Source: Hippasteria phrygiana
Taxonomy: Eukaryota; Echinodermata; Asteroidea; Valvatida; Goniasteridae
NCBI GenBank assembly: GCA_037893225.1
Contig: JAZGUH010000122.1
Span: 1 to 64,000 of the forward strand
Direction of reading: 5' to 3'
Length of the DNA: 64,000 nt
Below are positions 45,201-56,450 of the stretch, in pieces. Position 1 is the stretch's first letter. Every line of letters begins with the position of its first letter. The notes beneath the pieces were generated by a model. It was not told where the DNA came from, did not search any database, and worked only from the letters and a program-made list of their open reading frames with translations. A program made the translations under genes and the position numbers.

Positions 45201-48200
45201 TTTGGATGGAACTGGGTTCGAATCCTACCCAGGCTGATATGTAGCAAAAATGCAATCTCCTATCTCTATTCAGGTTTGCTACAAGCCTAAGAGAAGCTTA
45301 GTTTGTATTAGCAGTTATTTATGATAGTTATAATAAGTAATGAGTTCATGACATTTTATGAGACTTTTATCAGGTGCATAAGATTTCATTAGTTCTGTGA
45401 AGTAATTTCTTGGCCTCGAGACTAAGGAAATGGGCAATAAAAATACATTGGTTGTGTATATACGTGCAGTTGAAACTTGAATGTGAAAATGAAATTATCC
45501 TGGGAAATTCCCTGAAAATATATCTTCTGAACATTGCCAATAGTTCCGGACGAATCTTATTATTCCAAATACTACACAACACGGTGTTGGATTTTGGGAC
45601 AGTGGATGTAGGACAGTTAGGGTTAATGATCTTTTTATCCATTAGCCTTTTTGAGATATGGCGGACACAATAGGAGGGCGCTATTCGATTTGGGTAAACC
45701 TATTTGTACACAAATTGAACCATGCCCTCCTATTGTGTCCGCCATATCTCAAAAAGGCTAACTGCGATATCGGCACTAATGCGTTTTCTGCCATGTGTTT
45801 CTTTAACCCTAACCTACCTGAATCCATAAAAATCCATACCCCTGTTTTGGAGGATTTTCGGAGGATTCAGGATACCTCCATTTTGAAAACTGGGGGATTT
45901 TGATGGATTGAGGATTGTAAGCCTGGCGGCACTGCAGGATTTTGATGGATTCAGGATACCTCCGTATTGAGCAGTCACCAAAACCAACTTTTTGTGCATG
46001 ACAAAATAGGTGGATTTTGGCGGATTCAGGATACTTTCTAGTAAAGTTTCCCAAGGGGTTAGGGTTAATGATAGTTTAACCCTCATTCCCCCCCCCCACT
46101 AGTACCTTGGACCTATTCTTAAAAATAGGCATATAATCTCTTTCTTTCCTGTCTGCAGAGTACAATTTCAGTCATCGTATCGATCATTTATCCTTTGGGG
46201 ATCCAGCCCCAGGAATCATTAACCAACTTGATGGTGATGAAAAAGTAACAACCGACAGTAAGTTCCCCTTCTGTAATCAGTTCATCTCTCATTTGTTAAC
46301 TGGTTCAAATGAGTGTCTGATCTTACAAGGAAAACTACACAGTTTAAAATTATTCGTCACTTTTGCACTTTTAAAGTGCTTACTGTGTTAGATAGTCCAT
46401 TCCATTGCATCTGATGAAGTATTCGAGTCCATCGCAAGTCCCTGCAAGTCCATCAGAAGCCCTCCAGTCCTAATCCCAATCACAAGCTATTCAAATGAGC
46501 TTTGACAAAGGCATTCCTTTGGCATTGTTCATCCAGTTACTTGTGACCGGCTTTATGAAAGGACCTCTGACTGAACTTGCAAAAGGACTTGTGAAAGGAC
46601 TTCCAGGGGTCATGGTGCTTGTGTCCTTGAGCAAGGCACTTTGTCACAAGTTGTTTCTCTCCACCCAGGCTTAAATGGGTACCTGTGAGGGCAGTGATGG
46701 TTATGTGTTTGATTAGCCCATGTGCAGCTTAACTTGCAGCCGGGGCTGTATACTCCCCAGGGAGCTGAAAAGGATTCAGGAATGATTGTTGGGCCCGATG
46801 AGCAGGGGTGATATTTTATATAGCGCCTTGAGCACTGTGGTCTTGGTGGATATGTGCGCTTTACAAATGTCTACATTATACTTTAAATTATTATTATTAT
46901 TATTATTGCAACCCTGATTAAAGTGCTACCTATCCAAGTACACATTTATTCTGTTGACTATTCAACATGGCTGCCTAGCGTTTCTTCCGTATTAAATTTT
47001 AATCTGAAATCCTAAGACCAGTTCTGAAACCAGTTTTAAACTTTCTATTCCATCTTGCCGGATTTGAATTGATTTGACTGATTTTATTCACCAGATCGGA
47101 GAATTTTTCAGTACTTTCTTCAGATAGTTCCCACGAAATTAAACACAAGGAAGGCACGGATGAGTACACATCAGTTTGCGGTTACAGAGAGGGTAAATAA
47201 TTATCTGTTTCGACTGATTTTTCAAAATTAATCTTGTTACAAAAATGACTGAATAATGAATTACAGATGTCCAAGTTGTGGATCCCCTCAGATACAATGT
47301 ATTTAGTTTTGGAGAAAATGATGTTAAAAGAATTTGATTTCTTCGTTTCAAAAATCTTGATGAATATCTCCGAGAACCTTCAGAGGTTGAGGCAAAAACA
47401 AACATTTTCTAGTTGATCTCAATCTTGGGTGAGTATTGTGTGATGATGTCCTAAATTCAGATAGGTTTCCAAAAGTCAGAATTTATTTTTATTGCAGTCG
47501 CATCATTAGAAAACCCATTCTTTAAAAGATTGTGTCAGCATTATTTAACCCTAACTCCCTAGGTGGTTTACTTACTTTACTCTACGTCTTACGTCTACTT
47601 TATTCAGTAAAACTGTTTTTCAAATGGCCCTGTTGGTAAAAGCACTTAAAAGAAAAACATGAAATATTTTTAAAACAAAGATAAAATAGAAAATTTAAAC
47701 TAATTGAAATCATATAAATTGAACTAATTAAAACCCCATAAACAAGGAAATGAAAACCTAAAATCACTAAGATACATTTAAAATATTTCAGTAATTAAAA
47801 AAAAAAAAAATAATAATAATAATAACAATAATAAAATACAAAAGTGATGATAGAATAGAAATCATTCTAAAGAAAAATTGTAAGCCGCTTTTAAAAAATG
47901 TAAATGCTAAGTAAAATCCTTAAGGAAATCTGCTGGTAGGCTGTTCCATAGTTTTGGTCCAATGTAATTCAGAGAACATTTTGCCAGCTCCAATCTAGGC
48001 ATGGGGTAGCACACGTATAAATTTATTGCGTAAGAGCGACTAACAATACTGCTTTTATTGGCCTCAATTTTGTAACACGATATTATTAGTGAGGTAATTA
48101 GGGGCCAGCCCATGAATACATTTGAACATTCAAACCATGGTGAAATAATCCCCAAGTTGAGCAACATCCTTTCATCCTAATGACTTGACCGGGTCTTTTC

Positions 48201-51200
48201 CTCTCGAGATTGCATAATCATAATTACCTAAAACGACTCTAGCAGCCTAATTCTGGAGTCCTGGAATACCAGACAGATTCTTCTGTGTTGTAAATCCTCT
48301 GACATGTACATGTACACTTGTGTCATAATCAATACTTGGTTGAATGGTACCATTAATCTCATTAAAATCTCTTTAAATGTCACACTTTTAAGGCGCTTAA
48401 GTTTCTTAATTTTAAATGAAATTGAGCTTGGACAAATAATTATTCCAGTCAGCTAAATCAGCCTGCTGAAGTTGGTTTGAAAAATCGTATTGAAATCGGA
48501 ATATTCGGGACTGTTAGGGTTAAAACACTGATGGTAAAAACATGTATCCGAGAGTTTGCTCTATTGAAAGAGAAACTGCACAATAATAATATGTGAAACT
48601 GAAAGATAAACGCTTTCTTCTTTGGCAGAACAAAGATAACCACAGATATTATCACAAACCAAGGGCAGTGACTTGCATTTATAAACCAAAACACACATGA
48701 ATCAGGTGAACATCAACAACCAGTCACATGTTTTCGATACAAGGAAGTGGTTTGTTGTGATGACCAGAGTTAGAAGGAAGTAAAGGAACAGGGTGTTTTG
48801 TTGCAGGGCATAGCATTTCCTGGCATGGCATTATACTCATTCTGTTGTAGCATCATGCCTTAACCCCAACCCCCACGAGGTATTCTCTGAGCACCCTGCC
48901 AAATGCAACAGAATGCAACACAGCTGAAATAAGAACCCTGCCAAATGCAATGTTGCACTGTGCAGTGAACTCATCTGTACCAGCCTTGTTGCTGGAGGCT
49001 TATACAATGTATAATACTAAATACAAAAGAATGCATCAGACCAGGAGACATGCCTTGACTGCTAAATGTAACAATTGTTTTACCATTGATGCATTCTGTT
49101 GCATTTAGCAGGGTTAGGGTTAATACATTACCATTACAAGCTCTTGTTTATATTTCAAAAAACAGGCATTGTTTTTCAACAGTACAGAACATTTCAATGT
49201 GAATGCTTATGAAGAACAATACAAAAATACCAAGGTTTTGATTGAAATCAACTAGCCATTATCGTTTTTTTTTCTTTAAAAACAAATACATACACTTAAT
49301 TTTTCAGCCAGATCTATTGTTACTTTTATCTAAAGGATTATGAAAACATGAAAATAAATCCTTTTGCCCCGACGTAATGTACACAAGTACAGAATGTACA
49401 TTACATGAATGTCGGGGCGTACAGAAACAAAGTGGGGGTAAAAAGGGTTAATGAATGAAAACCCGTCTGTTCTTTTTCATTGCGTATAAACCCAGTAAAG
49501 TGAACAATGAGATAGAAGTGTGTTGACTCCATCTTTATTATAGTAATAATGGCAGTGGATGGGCAATCCTTTAATGAATTCCTGAATTATCGTCAAACAA
49601 ACCACAAGGGAAACTGACTAGGTAACAAAGAAAACTGGCAGGAGCGGGATTTGAACCTGTGACCTCCGGAATACCGTACCGGCGCTCTACCAACTGAGCT
49701 ATCTTGCCCTATGTTGGCAGTCTCTGAAATTGACCGTGTCTTTCTTTGTGAGTGATCCTTAAATGTCGCTTCCCAGGTTGTATTGTAAAGTTCAGGTGTG
49801 AACCCTTTCTATACAGCATTATTGATTTATAATTTCTGACGAGCACCCTCGAACAAAGATACCGACAATTTGTGAGATCTTCATCATAGGGCAAGATGGT
49901 TCAGTTGGCAGAGCACTGGTGCAGTATTCTAGCGATCGCAGGTTCAAATCCAGCTCCTGCCAGTTCCTGAATCGACAACTTTGTAATGATGTGTTTTCCT
50001 CATCATAGGAAAGAACAATTAACCACAATGAGGGAAGCCACGGAGTCTCTGGTATATTCTTCAAGTATGACCTGTCATCCTTGGAGATCAGCGTGACGGA
50101 AACACACGAACCTTACTTTCAGTTCCTAGTCAGACTCTGCGGAATCGTGGGAGGAATCTTTGCAACGTCGGGTCAGTAAGCATGTCATTGTTGACAGATG
50201 ATTTTGAAGTAGCTGATGACAGGGTTCACACGCCCTCCTGGAAAACCTGGAAAATCCTGGAATTTTGTACCCATCCTGGAAAGTACTGGAAAATGCTTAA
50301 TTTTTAAAAGAGGTCTTGAAAATTGTAGTAAAATAAATATTGGTTTCAAAATAAGACAAAACGATCTAATAAGCAGCGTCAGCGTAGCTGAATTAAGTCT
50401 TGGAAAAATCCAAATCTTGACCTGGAAAAGTCCTGGAATTTTTTTTTTACAAGGGTGTATGAACCCTGTGATGAAGTAGTTGTTGCTATTATCACTAATA
50501 TATTGTCTTCAGAATTTACAAGAAAAAACACTGTCCGCAAATCCGCTGTTGCCATGGTAATGGCGGCCATATTGGATTTCAGTACAATTACTTAATCAAG
50601 TTTTATGGGAAAAGTAAAACATCTTTTTACATACAATCAACTGTAATTTAAAGTTTAAAACATTATCTAAGTTAGTACAGAGCCCCTTTTCACAAAATCT
50701 ATACTTTAAAGGAGCACCCTATGACGTAACCTCAAAAAAGAATTCTTAGCAATTTGCTTAGCAAACAGTCCCCTTAAGCTCCTAAGCTTTTGAATACGGA
50801 TGACGGCCATAGCCACGGTTTAAAAAAAAAAAAAACACCTGGCTGGTTGTCGTCTATACGCACATTCCTGCACGTACTCAATCCACTGTTGGCATTATCC
50901 TTGGCTGCACAACTAGGGTAAAGCCCAACACCCTGGCCAGAGCTAAATGACTGGCTCTTGTCAGCGACCCGTTCTTGACTTGACATCATTTCATCTTCGA
51001 CCGTTTCTATTTTGGCAGGTATTCTTCATTCCTTCCTTGAGGTCCTCATCTCGGCCATTTGTTGTCGATTCAAGATAGGTACCCGGGCACCAGTGCAACA
51101 GGTAAAATTGTTTGCTCGTGCAAACTGGAATATTTAGTTTGTTTTGCTGCAAGAAGCCTTCAAGAAAAGATTATTGGTGATGTTTTCCGAAAAAAAATTT

Positions 51201-54200
51201 GCAAAATTTCACAGTTCTGTCATTATTAACAATCCTACTTGATCCCTCCTGCTCCTTAATTAAAAGAGGTGAGTTGGTCTCATCAACGGTGGAAGTTACC
51301 CCGCCTGGGTCTGTTGGTCTGGAAATTGGAATAATTTATTTGGTATCTATTGAAGATTTATCCTCTGTTTAGATCTGAACCCAGGAAAACCGTAAGGGTG
51401 GTGGGGCTGGCAACCTAAAATATGGCCAACCCCACCACCTCTGTTGTAGCCCTTTACCTAGAGTGGCTTTTAGCCTTGTATTGGGAAACATCCATAAAAA
51501 CAATAAAATAATATTCATAATCGGAGCATACTGGCCGACACATAATGTGCGGATTGAAAATTGCCACCTGGCCGGTTGACGTCTCTGCATTGTGTATGTT
51601 AAGCCTCTTGTTTCCATTTCGCTTGGCTGCTTAACCCGGCCTGGCACCCCCCCCCCCCCCCCCCCCCCCCCATAAAATGCCCGGGTTCAAGGGGTAAATA
51701 CCTTGGGTTCTGAGAGCCAAACTACCTTTTCAGGGACATAACTTGGGTCCACTTTGTAGGGGTGACTTGGAGTGCAAATATTATTCAGGGAGCCACTTCA
51801 GGTAAAAATACAATAAGCTTGATTTTTGTTGATGCCAACTGCAATTTCAAGTGGGGGAGTGATCAGTTGTGATTTTAAGTGTTTTCTTAGAGGAGTTGCC
51901 ACATAGTGTATTGCACAATTTACGAATCATTCACAAAATAGATTAGTCATTTATTTATACAGGTCATGAGTCATAAAATGCGACTTGAAATTGATGACAA
52001 AAATAGCAAGTCGTGCTGTTTATGCCGTACAGTAGACTGACATATTTCACAACCATGATTCATTTGTTTTCTTCTCACAGCCTGCCGTTGTGCCGGCAGA
52101 TCATCAGTTGGACCACGCCTCACCGAACCTCAACAGTCAACCCAACTCAATACCATTACCGCACTGACAAGACAATTTTAACTTAAAACGAGGTTAATTT
52201 GTTTTTTAGTTTTTAGATTTCTTGTGCCTAACCACATCTAATTATTTGCACTTGATGGATTGCAAAGATTACAAATCGGTTTATTTTAAACGATTTCAAC
52301 TTCAGATAATAATTAAACGTGATTGAGAAATGTAGGAAGTAGGCAAACAAATTAAATTTTCTACATGCTTGCATTATGAAACTAGTATTAAAAAAAAAGC
52401 CACTTCGAAATACAGTTGTACATTGATGACGTGTAGGGTCTTGAAGGTTACTGTCGTAACAAACTTAGAAACTAACTTCTTTAAACTACAGAGGGCTTGC
52501 TCGTAAGACAACACTTCGTCCAAAGTCCAGCTCATATATGGCATTTCTCAAACCCCTGGCTTGGGCTCCGGCTTCGCGTAATTTTATGTCCCACATTTTG
52601 CAAGATCTTGGACACTGTTTTAGCTATATATGTACATCCAAATCTAATATTTTAATCCAGACCCCGAGCCTGTTTATTTACTTACATATTCAAGGCTTCA
52701 GATTGGCAATGGGGCTGGGGAATAGCTGGAGACGAAGCCAGGGTTTGAGAAACGCCCCCAGATTATAATTTTAGAGCCAGAGTTAAAACTCTTCACCGGG
52801 AGAGGGCGCTGTTCATACTTGATAGACTCTATAAAGATCTTGTACGTACCGTTTTTAGACTTTGACGGCAAACCTTTCTTAAATAAATATTTATGATGTA
52901 ATCTGTCCTGGTGAATAACAGGAGTTGACTCAAACACACTGGGCTTGTTTATGGATTTTCTAAGCACAAAAATATGCTTAAAATGTTGGCTTCAAGTGGG
53001 TCAGCCAATCATGAATGTGATGGATAAAAACAAATGTATATGGCTGGTTGTATATATTTTTTTTGCTTAGGGGAAAATGTAAGCAATATTTTGCGATATA
53101 TAAGTCGAGTTTGGGTTTCACATTTGCTGTTATATTCAGAGTTGTAGTCCCTGCAAGTTCTTTCATAAAGCCGGTCACAAGTAACTGGATGAACAATGAC
53201 AAAGGAATGCCTTTGTCGAAGCTTATTTGAATAGCTTGTGCTTGTGATGGACTCGACTACATCCCTGTTGATGTTTATTGGGGTTGGTTGGGAGAGGGGA
53301 ATTTCAGGGTTGGGTTTTATTGTGCTTTTTTACAAGCTTCATGAACTCTGATATATTTTGTCAACTGGAGTTCCGTTTTATAAGTTCCGTTTTATAAGTG
53401 CCATTTTAATTCACTTTGGAGGATGTTTTGGGGAGGATGGTGCATTGTTTATTTCTGAATTTTATTTTTGGCTGGAATGATTTTTTTTTTTCTTACTTGG
53501 GAAAGCAAAACCCTACTTCTGTACTTTTTAGTTAAAGTTAATCATCATGTGTCTACATACACAGCCACCCATTTCTATCAATTTATATTTTGCATACAAT
53601 AAAACTTGTGAAATCAACGCAAAAATTATCACATGGAGTGTCTGCAAGTGTACTTTTAAAAATTGCTGTAAACTAAAAAAAAAATAGTTTTTACTACGAG
53701 AACAAATTTAGTACCATGTACCAAAGTACTGTAAATGCTAAATAAGATTAATTTGTAGTTCCATCGATATCTTCAGAACCATATAAATATTGTGCTTTGC
53801 ACCAAGATTACATTACTGTTCCTTTAAGAAGTGACGTCCACATCATGTATACTTTGAGGACACATATAGATAAATTGATATGTGCACTTCCGGCAGGTTT
53901 GTAAAAGGCTCTCAGTGCCAAAAGTTAAACGGCCAACATTTTTTATGGCATGATTCATTCATGAATTTGTTGAACAGCGCTGTTTTTGTTTAACACTGAC
54001 ATTCTCGCTTTCAACCCGGAAGTGCGCAGACGGGGCTAATGTGAAATTCCTCTATACGCCCAGGTATGACACATCTGAGGTGTTGGTCAAACCCCCCTCC
54101 CACTCCACATCCTAAACCTTTAAATAAATATGAAGTCAACCAAGTCTAATGGTCTACAGAGTAATGTGCTGTGCTTGCAAGTAATGGTAGGATATAGATT

Positions 54201-55331
54201 TGGTAATGATCAGAAATCTTGATTAGTTTCAATTTGGCATCAATCCTGAGAAATATTTCCCTCCAAAAATACGGCAGCCATTTTTTTTCAATTTCAACAC
54301 AAACATGCACGAAACTACTGTTAAAACGATGATTTCTCACTTCTTTCCTTTGACACAGATTACTTTTTCTATTTCACGCAAATGTCAAATCACACTAAGT
54401 ATGAACACCGCCTGCAACTGAGTTGTCATACCAAGACCGTATCACAAAAAATATCAAACTCGAAACAGAATTGCTAGAAGAAAAAAAATCAAAAATGAAA
54501 TCAATCAAATCAGTACAAAATTGAATAAAGAGCACTTCTTCATAGGGCACTTACGTGGAATATAGCTCTTAAGTGCACACAAATACAAAATCATTAAATA
54601 TTTTTTCATGTACTGTTTTCATGCACGACTACAATTATTAAAATTCAGACCAATACCGTAAGAAATGTTTTTGGGTTTTTGGACAGAATTTGATAGCATT
54701 TTTACTGTGACCAAACGGAGCAATTTCCGAGTGTTGCATAGCACGCCATGGAAATGTTTTCATCCCAAATGACCAGTTTTTGTTTGACATATACTTGTAC
54801 GTGAATACTGCATATCGCCCCCTTTCCCCCACACCAAATTCTGACTATAGTACAAATACAGGTACATAGCCCAACATAGCCTTATAAAAATGCAGATTTT
54901 CTAGTGAAGAAAAAAAAACATATAGCATGACAGCAGGTCACTGCCTACACTCAACATATTTTCTGGAACAAATTTCTGAGAGAACTCTTTTTGTCCCCGT
55001 TTGATACCCAAACTGGAAATAAATAGTGTTAAAACCAAATGCAGTCCGTTTCCCCCCCCCCCCCCTCCCGACCCAAAACCTGGGCACTCCACTGCCTCAA
55101 ATTCTCCTTGTTGACAGCATTTGATAGTCTCCTTTTCATCTATCACAGGTGCAAAGCGTGTTGCTGAGGCTGCTTAATCAAGGAGAGTATGTAGAGTATC
55201 CCGGTGTTACCGATAGTCACGAATCTCTTGAAGTCGTCGTCGGCCCGGATGAGACGCACGAAGCTGCCTCTGATATGGAAGATCTGGACAGAGCTGCCAT
55301 CAACTCGCCACCACTATACAGACAGGGATAA
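39095..55331 (+). CDS. ERGIC2: ERGIC2, with two alternative terminal exons
   Basis: Ten coding exons from ATG 39141: 39095-39246 (coding from 39141), 40182-40337, 41325-41439, 43115-43277, 44384-44471, 46159-46257, 47095-47192, 50009-50171, 51019-51101 and 52081-52167. They give 385 residues with consistent phases. A further terminal exon at 55149-55331 also joins exon 9 in frame (417 residues). The N-terminus MRRLNRKQTLKVVKELDAFP, the KYEYNVD and VDITVAMKC segments, the NKVAGNFHVTVGK block, RIDHLSFG, QYF-x-x-IVPTK and LCGIVGGIFA identify it as ERGIC2 (Erv41), which with ERGIC3 forms an ER-Golgi cargo receptor cycling in COPI/COPII vesicles. Two membrane segments flank a large lumenal domain. 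Usual family length is about 380. Introns are large because of repeat insertions. Confidence 0.95.
39404..39475 (+). repeat. tRNA-like composite repeat, copy C (best acceptor stem)
   Basis: GGCAGGA pairs fully with TCCTGCC, giving a complete 7-bp acceptor-like stem; the D-arm and T-arm blocks are intact. The anticodon arm is CTGG/CCGG around a 9-base loop. Flanks CAAAGATACTGACAATT and AGTTTTCTTTGTTC are shared by all copies. Confidence 0.78.
40182..40337 (+). CDS. ERGIC2: ERGIC2 exon: first membrane segment
   Basis: Encodes LALLTFSLIGVLIISEIRYY and the start of the lumenal domain through KYEYNVD to AMKCS. Phase 1 to 1. Confidence 0.94.
40507..41241 (-). mobile_element. hAT-like element, relative of 19.17-kb MITE, with nested repeat
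   Basis: Begins TAGAGCTGTCCCGAATATA and ends TTTGAAAATGAACAGCCCTA, mirroring the 19165 element. Flanks are GGTTACAG and GGTCACAG, an 8-bp duplication with one change. Most of the extra length is a TCCTGGAAAACCTGG-type repeat (about 40810-41072) nested inside. Lies in an ERGIC2 intron. Confidence 0.82.
41325..41439 (+). CDS. ERGIC2: ERGIC2 exon 3
   Basis: Encodes WIGADVVDISG through EMVYFEKTPEQRRRQ, aligning with the GADV-LDL region of the family. Phase 1 to 2, donor GTGAGT. A poly-C tract sits just upstream of the acceptor. Confidence 0.93.
41621..42731. mobile_element. hAT-like element with GATTTAAATC ends, TSD TTCAGGAC
   Basis: 1111 bp, termini CAGGGTTATTTGATTTAAAT and AATC..TATCAACCCTG, exact 8-bp duplication TTCAGGAC at 41613-41620 and 42732-42739. 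It interrupts a dispersed repeat whose uninterrupted copy near 63.9 kb has TTCAGGAC once. A truncated relative is at 9320-10364. Confidence 0.92.
43115..43277 (+). CDS. ERGIC2: ERGIC2 exon 4
   Basis: Encodes FKVIKRALSEEHAVQDLLFQ through DACRLHGNLVVNK, matching the family's coiled stretch and CR-HG block. Phase 2 to 0. Confidence 0.94.
43352..43416 (-). repeat. tRNA-like composite repeat, copy D (degenerate)
   Basis: The same flanks and anticodon-arm block as the other copies, but the T-arm part is shortened (TGGCAAGAACCTGCGACC) and the D-arm altered. The downstream body (GCTAGTCAGAAGTCATAA) is retained. Confidence 0.65.
43605..44161 (-). mobile_element. CAAGTCAAGTCA-array MITE, copy 1
   Basis: Arrays of GACTTGACTT flank a unique core containing CATATAGCGAGCTGGGTGTC and GGAGAATCGTCAAGACCGGG. 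Ends are TAGTCTTGTTGAC and TCACAACACTG. It is the inverted counterpart of 62047-62561 and interrupts a dispersed repeat that is uninterrupted near 51.4 kb. Confidence 0.78.
44384..44471 (+). CDS. ERGIC2: ERGIC2 exon 5
   Basis: Encodes VAGNFHVTVGKSIPHPRGHA and HLALMVEAS, among the most conserved parts of the lumenal domain. Phase 0 to 1. Confidence 0.95.
45067..45168. repeat. Fold-back, arms of about 28 bp
   Basis: CTGGCCTAACATTTCAAACT... is matched in reverse complement by ...AGTTTGAAATGTTGGGCCAG, around a loop that itself contains repeated AAGAACTTGC. Confidence 0.8.
45643..45760. repeat. Fold-back with 37-bp arms
   Basis: Arms 45643-45679 and 45724-45760 (TAGCCTTTTTGAGATATGGC... and its reverse complement) are perfect or nearly so, spaced by 44 bases. 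Probably a short MITE. Confidence 0.85.
46159..46257 (+). CDS. ERGIC2: ERGIC2 exon 6
   Basis: Encodes QYNFSHRIDHLSFGDPAPGI and INQLDGDEKVTTD. RIDHLSFG is a family hallmark. Phase 1 to 1. Confidence 0.95.
46610..46915 (+). repeat. SINE/LINE 3'-tail-like repeat ending in (ATT)n
   Basis: Contains CTTGAGCAAGGCACTTTGTC, TATATAGCGCCTTGAGCA and GCGCTTTACAAATGTC, then an ATT microsatellite. This arrangement is typical of LINE/SINE 3' tails in marine invertebrates. Confidence 0.6.
47095..47192 (+). CDS. ERGIC2: ERGIC2 exon 7
   Basis: Encodes RRIFQYFLQIVPTKLNTRKA and RMSTHQFAVTER. Phase 1 to 0. Confidence 0.94.
47905..48260 (-). pseudogene. LINE reverse-transcriptase C-terminal remnant
   Basis: Minus-strand frames give FKCIHGLAPNYLT and, after a frame change, PMPRLELAKCSLNYIGPKLW-NSLP, the typical end of CR1/L2/Jockey-type reverse transcriptases. 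Frameshifts and stops show it is dead. Confidence 0.8.
49637..49708 (-). repeat. tRNA-like composite repeat, copy E
   Basis: GGCAGGAGCGGGATTTGAACC through CTATCTTGCC, with the shared AACAAAGAAAACT flank. Forms an inverted pair with copy F 180 bases away. Confidence 0.72.
49890..49961 (+). repeat. tRNA-like composite repeat, copy F
   Basis: GGCAAGATGGTTCAGTTGGC through GGTTCAAATCCAGCTCCTGC. More diverged in the A-box-like part than copies A to C. Confidence 0.68.
50009..50171 (+). CDS. ERGIC2: ERGIC2 exon 8: second membrane segment begins
   Basis: Encodes ERTINHNEGSHGVSGIFFKY, DLSSLEISVTETHEP and FLVRLCGIVGGIFATSG. Phase 0 to 1, donor GTCAGT. Confidence 0.95.
50220..50468. mobile_element. 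TCCTGGAAAACCTGG repeat, CAGGGTTCACACG ends
   Basis: 249 bp bounded by CAGGGTTCACACGCC and GGTGTATGAACCCTG, flanked by TGATGA on both sides. The same sequence is nested in the 40.5-kb element. Non-coding and hAT-like by its ends, but the duplication is short. Confidence 0.7.
51019..51101 (+). CDS. ERGIC2: ERGIC2 exon 9: end of second membrane segment
   Basis: Encodes ILHSFLEVLISAICCRFKIG and TRAPVQQ. The ICCRF cytosolic motif is shared with vertebrate ERGIC2. Ends phase 0, so either terminal exon joins in frame. Confidence 0.94.
51266..51490. repeat. Dispersed repeat Y, uninterrupted copy
   Basis: Blocks GGTGGAAGTTACCCC, GGTATCTATTGAAGATTT, ACCCAGGAAAACC(G/A)TAAGG and CTAGAGTGGCTTT recur at 63607-63800 and, interrupted by the CAAGTCA MITE, at 43.56-44.3 kb. 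Confidence 0.75.
52081..52167 (+). CDS. ERGIC2: ERGIC2 terminal exon, proximal form
   Basis: Acceptor TTTTCTTCTCACAG. Encodes PAVVPADHQLDHASPNLNSQ and PNSIPLPH, then TGA. A short hydrophilic cytosolic tail; low conservation is normal here. Confidence 0.88.
   Translation, partial: PAVVPADHQLDHASPNLNSQPNSIPLPH
55149..55331 (+). CDS. ERGIC2: Alternative ERGIC2 terminal exon, distal form
   Basis: The strong acceptor CTTTTCATCTATCACAG opens a 60-residue frame starting VQSVLLRLLNQGEYVEYPG and ending PPLYRQG, then TAA. Balanced codon use and an acidic, Ser-poor sequence look coding. Phase 0 fits exon 9. It could instead be the last exon of an unseen gene, but no other plus-strand exon lies between. 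Confidence 0.6.
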   Translation: MQSVLLRLLNQGEYVEYPGVTDSHESLEVVVGPDETHEAASDMEDLDRAAINSPPLYRQG

Positions 55332-56109
55332 AGAATAGTCTGGATTTAGTCGTACAAGGTGCAATATAATGACCAACACAGAAATATAGAAGATGCAATA
55401 CTTAAACCATTGAACCCGGTAATAACAGGTATTTCATGGGGGCGCCAGGCCGGGTTATGCAGCCAAATGAAATGGAAACAAGAGGCTTGTGCAGCCAAGC
55501 ATAATGTACACAATACCCCAATAATGGATTGCAAATGCAGAGATTGGCATGTATAGACGTCAACCGGCCATATTTGTGTCAACCGTACGCAAGGGGTTAA
55601 AGTTGTAATGTCCGTACTCTGAAATGGCACAACACGACACGACACGACACATACAAAATATTTCATAAGATGCACTTTTGGTTATTAACCCATTGAGTAC
55701 GGTTATTTATAGTAAGGCGCCGGGGCGGCCTGTGCAGCCAAGCGAAAGGGACACAAGAGGTTCGTGCAGCCAAGAGTAACATACACAATAATCCAACAAC
55801 GGATTGAAAATGCACAAAATGGCGTGTATAGACGTCATCCGGCCTGGTGTTTTTGTTTTTGTTTTTTTTCGTCTTTTGGCGTCATCCAGCTTCAAAGGAT
55901 TAATTATTCATTTTCTTGCAATAAAATATAAAACACCCATCGCTCACAAGTCTGCGGAAACCTGTGGAAAGAAGACCATGAAGATTTGTTCCATTTTAAC
56001 CCCTTGAGTACGGTATTTTACGGGAGACGTCAGGGTGCCGCGGCGGCTCTGGCAGCCAAGCGAAAAGGCCACAATGTGTTTGTGCAGTCAAGCGTAACCT
56101 ATACACAAT

Positions 56110-56450
56110 AATCCAACAATGGATTGAAACTGCACAAACAGCGGCCAATGGCGTCATCCGGCCTGGTGGCACTGTTTAATCCAACAATGGATGGAAACTG
56201 CACAAACGGTGGCCAATGGCGTCATCCGGCCTGGTGGCACTGTTTAATCCAACAATGGATTGAAACTGCACAAACGGCGGCCAATGGTGTCATCCGGCCT
56301 GGTGGCACTGTTTAATCCAACAATGGATTGAAACTGCACAAACAGCGGCCAATGGCATCATCCGGCCTGGTGGCACTGTTTAATCCAACAATGGATTGAA
56401 ACTGCACAAACAGCGGCCAATGGCGTCATCCGGCCTGGTGGCACTGGTTT
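56110..56450 (+). repeat. 68-bp tandem repeat, five copies
   Basis: AATCCAACAATGG starts at 56110, 56178, 56246, 56314 and 56382, exactly 68 bases apart. Each unit carries GGATTGAAACTGCACAAAC and GTCATCCGGCCTGGTGGCAC. The unit derives from the dispersed CTTGGCTGCACA/ACCGGCC repeat. Confidence 0.93.

Noticed and set aside
56110..56450. CRISPR-like array
   Set aside because: Uniform 68-bp contiguous tandem units without unique spacers, in a eukaryotic context.
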